DNA of 64,000 nt from the NCBI RefSeq assembly GCF_009695875.1, contig NZ_VUNC01000007.1, forward strand, positions 89,706 through 153,705, in the 5' to 3' direction. Below are positions 8,877-18,111 of the stretch, piece after piece. Origin of the DNA: Olsenella porci. GTDB taxonomy: Bacteria > Actinomycetota > Coriobacteriia > Coriobacteriales > Atopobiaceae. A program made the position numbers and the translations under genes. Every line of letters starts with the position of its first letter. The first letter of the stretch is position 1. A model generated the notes under the pieces. That model was not told where the DNA came from, did not search any database, and saw only the letters and a program-made list of their open reading frames with translations.

Positions 8877-9890
8877 TTGATCTGTCCCAACTGTGGGTCC
8901 AACGTTCCCGACGACTCGCGCCGTTGCCCGGCGTGCCATGCCGACCTCACGCGTGAGGTGGTGTCGTCGCGTCCCCAGGGCACGTGGTGCCCTAGGTGCG
9001 GTGCCCTCGTGCCCGACGGGGAGGAGGCGTGCCCCAACTGCGGCACCCCCATCCTCGACGCCGATGCCGCTGCGGAGCCCGAGGGCGAGGGGCTCACTGG
9101 CGTGCCCCCCGTTCCCCAGGGGGACGATGGCGTGGAGGGCCCCTCCGATGCGGAGGAGACCCACGCCATGCCTCGCATAGAGAGCGCGATCCCCTCCGAG
9201 GGCGAGGACGACGAGGTGGGAAGGCGCGACCGCTTCCCGCGCGCCCGGGTTCTCACCGTCGCCCTCGGCGCCGCGGTGGCGATGATCGTGGGCCTCACCC
9301 TCGTCATCACGCACCCCTGGAACCCGGATGCCCTCGACGACCGTGCCAAGACCGACGCGGATACATCGATGGCGGGGTACCCGGGTTATGTGAGCGCCCT
9401 GCAGGGGCAGGACAATGCCTCGGACGGGTCTGACAGCGCCATCCAGAGCGGTGATGACGCCTCCCTCTCCAAGCTGCATGACATCTGGGAGCAGCTGGGG
9501 GAGCTTGAGAAAAAGGCAGACGCCAGCCAGGAGGACTACGACAAGTATTATCTGACCGGCACCGCAGACCAGAGGTCGCAGGGCAAGGTGACGGCAGAGC
9601 AGCTCTCCTATGACATCAGCAACCTCATCTCGTCCATCGACGACGTGGACGTGACCTCGGGCACCTATGCGGACACCGCCGACAACCTGAGGACGCTCGG
9701 CAACTGGCTCAGGAACAGGATCGACTTCCTCAAGGCGGGATGGCAGAAGGATGCGAGCTACGACCAGCCGCAGGACCACGAGGACGAGCTCTCGTCGTAC
9801 AGCACGTCCTCTGGGACCACGCTGGGGGAGTCCTACAAGCAGAACTTCGAGGACAAGTACTCCGACTGGGAGCCAAAGCAGGCATCATAG
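8877..9890 (+). CDS. zinc-ribbon single-pass membrane protein of unknown function
   Basis: The 337-aa protein starts at a TTG preceded by GGGGAGGAG. The N-terminus holds two zinc ribbons: CPNC/CPAC at residues 3-20 and CPRC/CPNC at residues 38-55. An acidic linker follows, then one membrane helix at about 124-145. The C-terminal 190 residues are Ser/Asp/Gln-rich and helical, with heptad-like stretches around KLHDIWEQLGELEKK. The predicted topology is cytoplasmic ribbons and an outside C-domain. It is followed by a cyclophilin and a membrane TPR protein, then the mre operon, so an envelope role is plausible but unproven. I recognise no named family beyond the zinc ribbons. Confidence 0.75.
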   Translation: MICPNCGSNVPDDSRRCPACHADLTREVVSSRPQGTWCPRCGALVPDGEEACPNCGTPILDADAAAEPEGEGLTGVPPVPQGDDGVEGPSDAEETHAMPRIESAIPSEGEDDEVGRRDRFPRARVLTVALGAAVAMIVGLTLVITHPWNPDALDDRAKTDADTSMAGYPGYVSALQGQDNASDGSDSAIQSGDDASLSKLHDIWEQLGELEKKADASQEDYDKYYLTGTADQRSQGKVTAEQLSYDISNLISSIDDVDVTSGTYADTADNLRTLGNWLRNRIDFLKAGWQKDASYDQPQDHEDELSSYSTSSGTTLGESYKQNFEDKYSDWEPKQAS

Positions 9891-9951
9891 GGCCCAGGCA
9901 GCTACTGTCGGTGTCCCTGACGCTTCCCAAATGGGTTGCCTCCTGCCGAAT

Positions 9952-9980
9952 GTGTGAAACCCACGGGCTACTGTTAGAAT
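9952..9980 (+). promoter_or_regulatory. possible promoter ahead of the cyclophilin gene
   Basis: TAGAAT at 9975-9980 is a good -10, with a weak -35-like TGTGAA 16-17 bases upstream. It lies in the 148-base gap before the cyclophilin gene. The same TAGAAT hexamer recurs upstream of several other transcription units in this window. Confidence 0.4.
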
Positions 9981-10038
9981 TAGCGAGCTAGGCAGTGAGA
10001 AGTCCATACGTGCCGCGCACGTTCCGGGAGGAGAAGCA

Positions 10039-10584
10039 ATGGGATTCTTCGGTGAGCCCCTCTATACGCCTGACTACAAGCCGCAGGGCGATGAGGTCGC
10101 CGTGTTCGACACGAGCAAGGGGACCATCAAGGTCAGGCTCGATGCCAAGGGCGCGCCGATTCACGTCGCCAACTTCTGCGAGCTCGCCTCCGCCGGGTTC
10201 TACGACGGGCTCAAGTTTCACCGCTACGTCCCTGGCTTCGTGATCCAGGGCGGGTGTCCCAACACTCGGGACATGGCCCCCGAGGACGTTGCAGCGGGCA
10301 AGCCCGGTCCCGACGGCATGCCCGGGACGGGCGGTCCCGGCTACCGCATCAGGGAGGAGTTCTCGACCAACCCCAACAACAGCCACGTGGACGGCGCGCT
10401 CGCCATGGCGCGTGCGCAGGACCCCAACTCCGCGGGGTCGCAGTTCTACTTCTGCCTTGGCCCGCAGCACATGCTCGACTCGGGTTATACCGTGTTCGGC
10501 ACCACCATCGAGGGCCTCGACGTCATCTCAAGCCTCAGGGCGGGCGACGTCATCAACAGCGTGAGGATCGCCCACGAGGCGTAG
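10039..10584 (+). CDS. cyclophilin-type peptidyl-prolyl cis-trans isomerase
   Basis: It catalyses proline cis/trans isomerisation during protein folding. The 181-aa protein is a single cyclophilin domain. It has FHRYVPGFVIQGGCP (family FHRVIxxFMIQGG), a GGPGYRIREEF stretch, MARAQDPNSAGSQFYFCLG and YTVFGTTIEG near the C-terminus. No signal peptide or lipobox is seen, so it is probably cytoplasmic. The ATG is preceded by GGGAGGAG. It stands 33 bases ahead of the TPR gene and probably shares its transcript. Confidence 0.92.
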   Translation: MGFFGEPLYTPDYKPQGDEVAVFDTSKGTIKVRLDAKGAPIHVANFCELASAGFYDGLKFHRYVPGFVIQGGCPNTRDMAPEDVAAGKPGPDGMPGTGGPGYRIREEFSTNPNNSHVDGALAMARAQDPNSAGSQFYFCLGPQHMLDSGYTVFGTTIEGLDVISSLRAGDVINSVRIAHEA

Positions 10585-10617
10585 TTTCGACAGCACAGAC
10601 GCAATAGAGGAGCAACC

Positions 10618-12039
10618 GTGAATCAGCAGGCATTCGAGGCGGGTAGGAACGCATACAGGCAGGGCGACCTCATGGGTGCCGTCGCACAGCTATCGGCGGC
10701 AAAGGGCCCGGGCGAGGTCTCCGGCGCCGTCGACCACCTCCTGGGGAACTGCCTCATGAAGCTTGGCCGCTATGCCGAGGCGGCAGACTCCTACGGGGAC
10801 GCGCTGCGGGATGGCTCCTACGGGCACAAGGGAGCGCTCGCCTGCAACCGCGGCCGTGCCCTCCTCGCAGCCGGCAAGGTGCAGGAGGCCATCGCCTCTC
10901 TCACGCTTGCGACCAAGGACAGCGAGTATCCAACGCCCTACAAGGCCTACGTCGCCCTCGGCAACGCGTACAAGAAGATGGGCAACGTGCGCGAGGCGGG
11001 CGTTGCCTTCCGCAACGCGGCCATCGACGAGACCAACCCTGACCCCGCCAGCGCCCTCAGGGAGCTCGGGGGCTGCTTCATGCAGATGGGCCGTGCGGTC
11101 GACGCCGTTGAGGCGTATCGCACGGCGCTCGACTTCTCGACTCCGCTCCAGAACCAGAACGCCATCTACGGCGACCTCGGCCTTGCGTACGTGGCCGCCA
11201 ACAGGATGTCCGAGGCCGTCGACGCCTTCAATCACGCGACCTCCGACGGAAGCTACACACTTCAGCCCGAGGCTCAGGCGGCCTTCGACGCGGCCAAGAA
11301 GGCCGTGGCCGCCATTGCGGGCGACGGCCCGTCCGAGACCGATGCCTTCCTCGCTGCGGCGGGCTACGGAACCGGCACCTACGATCCCCTGGACCCCACG
11401 GGTGCCACGGGCGATATCATGCCCTCCCCGGAGGACACGGGCTTCTTCTCGGTGAGCGAGGAGGACCTCGAGCGCAAGGACAAGTCCGAGCGCAAGGTTC
11501 GCCGCAAGCGCAAGCACCGTGGCCTCAAGGTGTTCCTGGTCATCCTGCTCATCCTCGTACTCCTCGGCGGCGCTGGCGCATTCGCCTACACGCGCGGATA
11601 CGGATGGCCCATGCAGGACGAGGTCGTGCAGCAGATGTTCTCAGCCAACGCCTCGGGTGATGACATCAGCCAGTTCCTGAGCCCCTCGCTCTCCAGCGAC
11701 CAGTCCGCCGAGATCAAGTCGCTCCTTCCCACCGGGGATACCACCGTGACCATCGACGGCGTCGACCGCTCCATGACAGAATCCACCGTTCTCGCCACAG
11801 CCAAGCTCGCTGCGGGTGGTACCCAGACCTACACCATCAAGCTCGTTCGCGATGGCATTGGCTGGAAGGTGAGCGACGTCTCCGCAACCTATGCCTCGCA
11901 GTCGGATGGCAGCGCATCTCTCACCTCCTCCAGCGCGGACACCGCGGATTCCAGCGTCGCCTCCGCCAGCTCAGCCACTGCTGACAGCTCCTCCTCGACC
12001 AGCGGGACCACCACCTCCGGAACCATCTCGGGGGAGTAG
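10618..12039 (+). CDS. TPR-repeat single-pass membrane protein
   Basis: The 473-aa protein starts at a GTG after AGAGGAG. Residues 1-235 are tetratricopeptide-type helical repeats (for example LGNCLMKLGRYAEAADSYGDAL and LGNAYKKMGNVREAGVAFRNA), a protein-docking scaffold. A basic patch (KVRRKRKHRG) leads into a single membrane helix at 304-324. An outside domain of about 110 residues and a Ser/Thr-rich low-complexity tail follow. The inside-TPR/outside-tail topology is inferred from the positive-inside rule. Its position 56 bases upstream of mreB suggests a link to cell-wall synthesis, but no specific function can be named. Confidence 0.8.
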   Translation: MNQQAFEAGRNAYRQGDLMGAVAQLSAAKGPGEVSGAVDHLLGNCLMKLGRYAEAADSYGDALRDGSYGHKGALACNRGRALLAAGKVQEAIASLTLATKDSEYPTPYKAYVALGNAYKKMGNVREAGVAFRNAAIDETNPDPASALRELGGCFMQMGRAVDAVEAYRTALDFSTPLQNQNAIYGDLGLAYVAANRMSEAVDAFNHATSDGSYTLQPEAQAAFDAAKKAVAAIAGDGPSETDAFLAAAGYGTGTYDPLDPTGATGDIMPSPEDTGFFSVSEEDLERKDKSERKVRRKRKHRGLKVFLVILLILVLLGGAGAFAYTRGYGWPMQDEVVQQMFSANASGDDISQFLSPSLSSDQSAEIKSLLPTGDTTVTIDGVDRSMTESTVLATAKLAAGGTQTYTIKLVRDGIGWKVSDVSATYASQSDGSASLTSSSADTADSSVASASSATADSSSSTSGTTTSGTISGE

Positions 12040-12095
12040 CGATACACTATTCACGCGTCCGCCGCGGATGCGTCATGCGATAGGAACAGGGAGAA

Positions 12096-13142
12096 ATGTC
12101 GTTTCTTGACTCACTCTTCGGGGAATACGACGGTGACCTGGCGATTGACCTCGGCACCGCGAACACCCTCGTCGCCGTTCGAGGCCAGGGAATCGTCCTG
12201 AACGAGCCCTCAGTCGTGGCCATCGACCAGAGCGCCGACAGGGTGCTCGCCGTTGGCGCAGACGCCAAGCGCATGATTGGCCGCACCCCTGGTTCCATCA
12301 TCGCCGAGCGTCCGCTCAAGGACGGCGTCATCGCCGACTTCGACGTCACTGAGGTCATGCTCCGCTACTTCATCGAGAAGGCGCGCGGCACCAGGCGCTA
12401 CCCTTGGTCCCCGCGTCCCCGCGTTGTCGTCTGCGTCCCGTCTGGCGTCACCTCAGTCGAGAAGCGCGCCGTCTTCGAGGCCACCATCTCCGCCGGCGCC
12501 AGGCAGGCCTATCTCATCGAGGAGCCCATGGCGGCCGCCATCGGAGCCGACCTCCCGATCGAGGACCCCACGGGCTCCATGGTCGTCGACATTGGTGGTG
12601 GTACCACCGAGGTCGCGGTTATCGCCATGGGGGGCATCGTCGTGTCGCAATCAATCAGGACGGCGGGCGACGAGTTTGACCAGACCATCCTCGAGCACGT
12701 GCGCGACGCCTACAACCTCTCCATCGGAGAGAGGACGGCAGAGGACATCAAGATCAAGGTCGGCTCCGCCGCACCATTGGCAGAGGAGCTCGACGTCGAG
12801 GTCAATGGCCGCGACGTCATGAGCGGCCTGCCCAAGACGGTCCGCATCGAGAGCGAAGAGATCCGGCGGGCGCTCGACAAGCCCCTCGACGAGGTCACCA
12901 AGGCGGTCAAGGACGCCCTAGACGTCACCCCGCCTGACCTTGCCAGCGACCTCATGTACTACGGCGTGCTTCTCACGGGCGGCGGCGGACTCCTTCGCGG
13001 CCTTGATCAGCGGCTCAGGGACGAGACGGGTGTCCCCGTGAACGTCAGCCCCACCGCGCTGGAGAACGTAGTCAACGGGTGTGCGAAGGTCCTCGAGGCC
13101 AATGCGCTCTCGGGCGGCTTCGTCCAGAGCGCGGGTCTGTAG
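12096..13142 (+). CDS. mreB: rod-shape-determining protein, actin-like
   Basis: This is the bacterial actin homologue that guides the lateral-wall synthesis machinery. The 348-aa protein has the phosphate-1 loop DLGTANTLVAV, the connect and phosphate-2 motifs MVVDIGGGTTEVAVI, the VCVPSGVTSVEKRAV region and the adenosine motif LTGGGGLLRGLD near the C-terminus. Length is typical. It is the first gene of a compact mreB-mreC-mreD-mrdA-rodA run with gaps of 9-11 bases. The ATG follows AGGGAG. Confidence 0.97.
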   Translation: MSFLDSLFGEYDGDLAIDLGTANTLVAVRGQGIVLNEPSVVAIDQSADRVLAVGADAKRMIGRTPGSIIAERPLKDGVIADFDVTEVMLRYFIEKARGTRRYPWSPRPRVVVCVPSGVTSVEKRAVFEATISAGARQAYLIEEPMAAAIGADLPIEDPTGSMVVDIGGGTTEVAVIAMGGIVVSQSIRTAGDEFDQTILEHVRDAYNLSIGERTAEDIKIKVGSAAPLAEELDVEVNGRDVMSGLPKTVRIESEEIRRALDKPLDEVTKAVKDALDVTPPDLASDLMYYGVLLTGGGGLLRGLDQRLRDETGVPVNVSPTALENVVNGCAKVLEANALSGGFVQSAGL

Positions 13143-13151
13143 GGTACTCGT

Positions 13152-14132
13152 ATGCCTTTGGGTGGAAACGGACTCAAGGGCGCACCCGGAGTGAGGAGGA
13201 ACGAGCCAAACTCCGGAATGCGCCTCATGATCGTCCTCACTGCGGTCTCCGTCGTGCTGTTCACCTTTGGTGCCCGCGAGTCAAGCAGCGGCGGGGTCTT
13301 CACGACGATACGCGGCGCCGTCTCGGTGGTCACCACCCCGGTGCGCTACCTTGGCGTTGCCATCACCGCCCCGTTCCAGGGCCTGGGGAACGTCTTCTCC
13401 AACCTCACCGCAAACCAGGAGACGCTCTCCGACCTCAAGGCGGAGAACGAGAAGCTGAAAGCCGAGAACAGCAAGCTCCAGGAGTCTCAGAAGACCGCCG
13501 AGAGGCTCGAGAGCCTCCTCGCGCTCCAAAGCACCTACAACCTGACGTCGGTTGCCGCCCGCGTGATCTCTGGGCCAACGGATTCCTGGAGCCAGTCGGT
13601 GACCATAGACAAGGGCACGACCTCCGGCCTTGCCGTGGGCATGGCCGTCACCGACTCCAACGGAGTCCTGGGCCAGATCACCGAGTGCGGGGCGACCTCG
13701 GCGACCGTCCGTCTCATCACCGACGAGAACTCAGGCGTTTCTTGCATGATCCAGTCCACCAGGGCGCAGGGCATGCTCCAGGGCTCAGCGGACGGGTCGC
13801 TCCAGCTCACGCTCGTCTCCGTTGACCAGACCGTGAAGGTTGGGGACAACGTCGTCACTAGTGGGCTGGGAGGGGTATATCCCAAGGGGCTCCCCGTCGG
13901 AAAGGTCACCAGCGTGAGCAAGAGCGACGGGGCGCTGTACTACGACATCGACGTCCAGCCACTCGCCTCGACCTCCACTGCCGAAGAGGTCCTTGTCATT
14001 ACCTCGCTCGACGAGGACCAGAAGGCGAGCTCCGAGGACATTTCCTCCGCCGACGCCCAGGACACCACGACCTCCGCGTCATCGGCATCCTCGGACAGCT
14101 CCGCAGACTCCAGCGCGAGCACTGGCGAGTAG
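13152..14132 (+). CDS. mreC: rod-shape-determining protein
   Basis: MreC is the single-pass elongasome scaffold that couples MreB to PBP2. The 326-aa protein has a membrane helix at about residues 23-42, a coiled coil around 80-120 (LKAENEKLKAENSKLQESQK), and the beta-rich MreC domain with GTTSGLAVGMAV and VTSGLGGVYPKGLPVGKV. The last 45 residues are a Ser/Asp/Thr-rich disordered tail that is longer than in most relatives. It lies 9 bases after mreB and 9 before mreD. Confidence 0.95.
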   Translation: MPLGGNGLKGAPGVRRNEPNSGMRLMIVLTAVSVVLFTFGARESSSGGVFTTIRGAVSVVTTPVRYLGVAITAPFQGLGNVFSNLTANQETLSDLKAENEKLKAENSKLQESQKTAERLESLLALQSTYNLTSVAARVISGPTDSWSQSVTIDKGTTSGLAVGMAVTDSNGVLGQITECGATSATVRLITDENSGVSCMIQSTRAQGMLQGSADGSLQLTLVSVDQTVKVGDNVVTSGLGGVYPKGLPVGKVTSVSKSDGALYYDIDVQPLASTSTAEEVLVITSLDEDQKASSEDISSADAQDTTTSASSASSDSSADSSASTGE

Positions 14133-14141
14133 GGGGGTACC

Positions 14142-14711
14142 GTGCAGGTAAACGACAGCAACAGGAGGAGAAGGAGCATCGGGAGGCTCGGGCTAGCCTG
14201 CCTTGTGCTCCAACTCGCCCTTGCCCCAAACATCGGCATCGCCGACGGCCGCATCAACTTTGCGCTGGTGTTTGCCGCCTACGTCGCCCTCACCACCGGC
14301 GGGAGGACGGGGGTCCTCTGCGGCTTCCTCGGGGGCCTCGCGTTCGACCTCTGCACCACGGGTCCCTTCGGGCTCATGACGCTCCTGCTCACGGTGGGGT
14401 CGTTCGTGCTGGGCATGGAGGACCGCAACCGCATCGCCGAGGACCTCTCGGGCTCAATCACGATCTTCATGATCGTCTCGTTCATCGTGACGCTCGTCTA
14501 CCATCTCGCCATGTTCCTGGTTGGCCAGGCAAGCTCGTTCTACGACGTCTTTGTGCTCAGGACGCTGCCCACCTTTGGACTTACGGCCGTCGCCTTCCTT
14601 CCGTTTGCCCTCGTCGGGTCACACGGCAGTGGGGCGCCCCTCTCCTCCATCAGGGGTGGTGCCGGCCCCGTGCGAAGGCGGCCCGGCAAGTTCGACCTCG
14701 GCAACCTCTAA
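14142..14711 (+). CDS. mreD: rod-shape-determining membrane protein
   Basis: MreD is the polytopic elongasome partner of MreC. The 189-aa protein begins at a GTG. It has about five hydrophobic segments, including IGRLGLACLVLQLALAPNIG and a TIFMIVSFIVTLVYHLAMFL stretch. The GRINFALVFAAYVALTTGGRTGVLCGFLGGLAFDL region matches the MreD pattern. Identity rests on this hydropathy and motif pattern and on its fixed place between mreC and mrdA. Confidence 0.9.
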   Translation: MQVNDSNRRRRSIGRLGLACLVLQLALAPNIGIADGRINFALVFAAYVALTTGGRTGVLCGFLGGLAFDLCTTGPFGLMTLLLTVGSFVLGMEDRNRIAEDLSGSITIFMIVSFIVTLVYHLAMFLVGQASSFYDVFVLRTLPTFGLTAVAFLPFALVGSHGSGAPLSSIRGGAGPVRRRPGKFDLGNL

Positions 14712-14720
14712 GGTCGCTTC

Positions 14721-16754
14721 GTGAACCCAGTCCTCATCGTCATAGTCATCCTCGCGGTCATCCTGGCCGTGCTGCTCGTGGTCTTCTTCCTCGTGGGCAG
14801 GGGAGAGGCGCGCTTTACCTTCGATATCGGGGGAAACGCCCCCAAGGCATCTGGTGGCTCGGACACCTCGTCAGAGACCGGATTCAAGACTCGCCTCAAC
14901 GGCCTTGGGGTCTTCTCCGGTTCCATCATCGCGGTGATTCTCGCTCGGCTCTGGTCGATGCAGCTCATCTCCTCTGACGACTATGCCGCGCAGGCCGAGT
15001 CCAACAGGACCCGCACCATCTCGGTGGATGCGCCCCGCGGTCGCATCCTCGACCGCAACGGCGTGGAGCTCGTGACCAATCGCTCGTCCCTCGCCGTGAT
15101 GGCAAAGAGCGACGTAGCGGACGACGAGATCGAGGTCAAGCTCCTCGCAAACCTCATCGGCATGCCCGAGATGGCCGTCAAGCGCAAGGTGGAGGACGCC
15201 ACGACCGGAGCACAGAACCTGAGGACCGTCGCCGTTGACGTCTCTCGCCGCGTCGTCGCCTATGTGGAGGAGCACCCATCCCTCTTCACCGGCGTGTCCA
15301 TAGAGCAGAAGACGCAACGCCTCTACCCCAACGGTACCCTCTGCGCCCACGTCCTGGGCTACACGGGATCCATCACCCAGGAGCAGGTGGACAAGCTCGA
15401 CTCGGACGAGTCCGAATCGTCCATCGACTACGAGCTGGGTGACACCGTCGGTCAGGCTGGCGTGGAGTACGAGTACGAGAGCGTGCTCCAGGGCGTGAAG
15501 GGCGAGCAGGTCGTCTACGTGGACGCCAACGGGTCCGTGCTGTCCCAGTCCAGTTCCGTCGACCCACAGAGCGGGTCCGACGTCACGCTCACCATTGACG
15601 CCACCATCCAGAAGGCGGCGGAGGAGTCCCTTTCCAGTCACATCGAGTCGCTCAGGGCGGCGGGCAAGACCGAGTGCTACGAGGGCTGCGCCATCGCCAT
15701 GGACGTCACCAACGGCGAGATCATCTGCATGGCAAGCGAGCCGACCTTCTCGCCCAGCGTGTTCATAGGCGGCATCTCGTCCGACGACTGGTCGGCGCTT
15801 TCGTCCGACGATTCCCACACGCCCATGGTCAACCGCGCCATATCTGGCCAATATCCCTCTGCCTCCACCATCAAGCCACTCTCCACCTTTGCTGCCCTCA
15901 ACTACGGCATAGCGAACGTCAACTCGACCTATGACTGCACGGGGTACTGGACCGGCTTTGGCTCCGCGTACGGAAAGTATTGCTGGAACCATTCCGGGCA
16001 CGGCGTCCTGGGGCTAGTGGGCGGCATCACGTACTCGTGCGACGTCGTCTTCTACGAGATAGGCAAGGGCTTCTACTACTCGGACAACAAGGAGGGGCTG
16101 CAGGATACCTACAAGAAGTGGGGGCTCGGCAGCAAGGAGGGCATCGACCTCCCGGGTGAGGCGGAGGGTCGCGTTCCGGACGCGGAGTGGAAGTGGAACT
16201 ACTACAGCTCCTCTGACAACGATGCGAGGCAGTGGCAGGGCGGCGACGATGCCAACCTCGTCATCGGCCAAGGTGACCTTCTGGTGACGCCGCTCCAGAT
16301 GCTGTGCGTGTATTCGGGCATCGCCCTCGACGGAGTCACCTGGAAGCCTCACGTGCTCAAGTCCGTCAACTCCAACGTCGGCAGTGGTTCTGTCGTGGAA
16401 TACAAGGACAGCAAGCTCAGGACCGTGGACGAGCAGTCCGAGTACATGGACCTCGTCCACGAGGGCCTCTCGGGCGTCATCTACAAGGAGTCCGAGGCCC
16501 AGGCCTCGCACTTCACCAACCTGTCCGTTCAGGTTGCGGGCAAGACGGGCACCGCGGAGACGTCGCACACCGACCCAACGGGCTGGTTCATTGCCTACGC
16601 TCCCTCGGACAACCCCAAGTACGTGGTCGCGTCCGTTATCGAAAACGGCGGCTTTGGCAGCGATGGTGCCATGTACGTGGTCCGCGACATCCTTGGCGCT
16701 ATCTATAACGAGCCGGACACCTCCACCGAGGTCGACTCCTCGGGCGTGAGGTAG
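14721..16754 (+). CDS. mrdA: penicillin-binding protein 2, elongasome transpeptidase
   Basis: PBP2 crosslinks peptidoglycan outside the membrane during elongation. The 677-aa protein has a dimerisation domain (APRGRILDRNG) and a transpeptidase domain. The catalytic SxxK is S382-TIK385, the second motif is SCD in the SxD form typical of PBP2, and the third is KTGTAE (K608-G610). The canonical membrane helix lies at about residues 60-80. A second strongly hydrophobic stretch occupies residues 3-26, which is unusual. The GTG start has only a weak AAGG upstream, but no better start keeps the canonical helix with a good ribosome-binding site. It precedes rodA by 11 bases. Confidence 0.94.
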   Translation: MNPVLIVIVILAVILAVLLVVFFLVGRGEARFTFDIGGNAPKASGGSDTSSETGFKTRLNGLGVFSGSIIAVILARLWSMQLISSDDYAAQAESNRTRTISVDAPRGRILDRNGVELVTNRSSLAVMAKSDVADDEIEVKLLANLIGMPEMAVKRKVEDATTGAQNLRTVAVDVSRRVVAYVEEHPSLFTGVSIEQKTQRLYPNGTLCAHVLGYTGSITQEQVDKLDSDESESSIDYELGDTVGQAGVEYEYESVLQGVKGEQVVYVDANGSVLSQSSSVDPQSGSDVTLTIDATIQKAAEESLSSHIESLRAAGKTECYEGCAIAMDVTNGEIICMASEPTFSPSVFIGGISSDDWSALSSDDSHTPMVNRAISGQYPSASTIKPLSTFAALNYGIANVNSTYDCTGYWTGFGSAYGKYCWNHSGHGVLGLVGGITYSCDVVFYEIGKGFYYSDNKEGLQDTYKKWGLGSKEGIDLPGEAEGRVPDAEWKWNYYSSSDNDARQWQGGDDANLVIGQGDLLVTPLQMLCVYSGIALDGVTWKPHVLKSVNSNVGSGSVVEYKDSKLRTVDEQSEYMDLVHEGLSGVIYKESEAQASHFTNLSVQVAGKTGTAETSHTDPTGWFIAYAPSDNPKYVVASVIENGGFGSDGAMYVVRDILGAIYNEPDTSTEVDSSGVR

Positions 16755-16765
16755 GGAGGGGAGAG

Positions 16766-17986
16766 ATGCCGGGAAAGCCCACGCTTCCAACGGAGAGGCG
16801 CCAGGGGGGTCCGCTGGGAGGGCTCCTCTTGCGATTTGGCTCCACCCATGGCCACGGCAGGGTCAGGTCGGGCAGGGGAGTGATGTTCTTCCTTCCGCAG
16901 CTCATTCCCGCCATAGGCCTGATCGTCTACGGCGCCGTTGTGATCTGGTCCGCCTCCCTCACCATCTCGGACGCGTCGTTCCCGCGCCACATCTTCGGCA
17001 TCTCGCTGGGCATGGTGGCAGCCTACCTGCTGTGGCGCTACGACTACCGCGCCCTTGCCAACATGTCGAAGGCCCTGCTCGCCATAGACGTGGTTCTCAT
17101 GCTCCTGCCGAGCGTCCCTGGCCTCAGCCACTCCGCGCTGGGCATGACGGGGTGGATCAGAATCCCCATCATCGGCTTCACGTTCCAGCCGTCCGAGGTG
17201 GCCAAGCTCGTGACAATCTACCTCATGGCATCGCTCGGCGCGGAGTACAACGGCAAGATCGAGCACCTCAGGGACTACCTCAAGCTGTGCGGGATGCTCG
17301 CGATCCCCTTCATCCTCATCCTCACGCAGCCGGACCTGGGAACCGGCCTCATCATCCTCGTGACGGGCGCCGCCATCATCATCTGCTCGGGCGCAAAGAA
17401 GACCTGGGTCATCGCGACCATCGCCGGCATCGTGGCGCTTGCCGCCCTCGTCGTGGCGACGTCCATGACGCCTGGGCTCCCACACCTGCTCAAGACCTAT
17501 CAGCTCAAGCGTCTCATCGTTTTTGTCGACCCCTCCGTCGACCCGTCGGGTGACGGCTACAACCTGGCGCAGGCCAAGATCGCCGTCGGTTCCGGCGGGC
17601 TGCTGGGCAAGGGCATCGGCAACGCCACGCAGGCAGGCAGCGGCTTTCTTCCCGAGGCCCACACCGACTTCGTGTTCGCGCTCCTCGCCGAGGAGTTCGG
17701 CTTCGTGGGGTCGGTCCTCCTCCTCGCGCTGTTCGGCGCAATGATCTTCGCCACCATCTCGCTCGCCCAGCGCGTCGAGTCCCCGTTTGGCAAGCTCGTC
17801 CTCGTCGGCTGCGTTGCCATGTGGTCCTTCCAGCTCCTCGAGAACGTGGGCATGTGCATCGGCATCATGCCCATCACCGGCATCCCCCTGCCATTCATCA
17901 GCTTCGGCTCGTCGTCGATGCTCGCCCAATGCGCCTCCATCGGGATGGTGCAGTCGGTGTGGCGGCACAGGCCTAAGGCGGCATAG
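16766..17986 (+). CDS. rodA: peptidoglycan glycosyltransferase, SEDS family
   Basis: RodA polymerises lipid II into glycan strands with PBP2. The 406-aa protein has about ten membrane helices after a hydrophilic 38-residue N-terminus. Recognisable SEDS marks are FTFQPSEVAKL, TQPDLGTGLIIL, the loop motif GDGYNLAQAKIAVGSGGLLGKG, and FLPEAHTDFVFALLAEEFGF, plus GIPLPFISFGSSSM near the end. It closes the mre operon. The pairing with PBP2 immediately upstream identifies it as RodA rather than FtsW. Confidence 0.95.
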   Translation: MPGKPTLPTERRQGGPLGGLLLRFGSTHGHGRVRSGRGVMFFLPQLIPAIGLIVYGAVVIWSASLTISDASFPRHIFGISLGMVAAYLLWRYDYRALANMSKALLAIDVVLMLLPSVPGLSHSALGMTGWIRIPIIGFTFQPSEVAKLVTIYLMASLGAEYNGKIEHLRDYLKLCGMLAIPFILILTQPDLGTGLIILVTGAAIIICSGAKKTWVIATIAGIVALAALVVATSMTPGLPHLLKTYQLKRLIVFVDPSVDPSGDGYNLAQAKIAVGSGGLLGKGIGNATQAGSGFLPEAHTDFVFALLAEEFGFVGSVLLLALFGAMIFATISLAQRVESPFGKLVLVGCVAMWSFQLLENVGMCIGIMPITGIPLPFISFGSSSMLAQCASIGMVQSVWRHRPKAA

Positions 17987-18032
17987 CAACCGTTGGCCTT
18001 TCCCCATGGCGGGGGAGAGGGGCGCGGACACT

Positions 18033-18061
18033 TTGTCGCCCCTGCCTCCCGTGGGTAGAAT
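18033..18061 (+). promoter_or_regulatory. promoter for the 18112 gene and radical SAM pair
   Basis: TTGTCG (18033-18038), a 17-base spacer and TAGAAT (18056-18061) make a good sigma-70-type promoter. It lies 51 bases upstream of the start at 18112, in the gap after rodA. Confidence 0.65.
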
Positions 18062-18111
18062 GGCTTAGTCGCAAGCTTGTTTTGGTTCATTCGGTTTTGC
18101 AGGAGGGCGCT

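Noticed and set aside
7170..9779. A very long open frame on the minus strand across the aconitase and zinc-ribbon genes
   Set aside because: It is antisense to two well-supported genes, has no recognisable domains and a composition typical of high-GC shadow frames.
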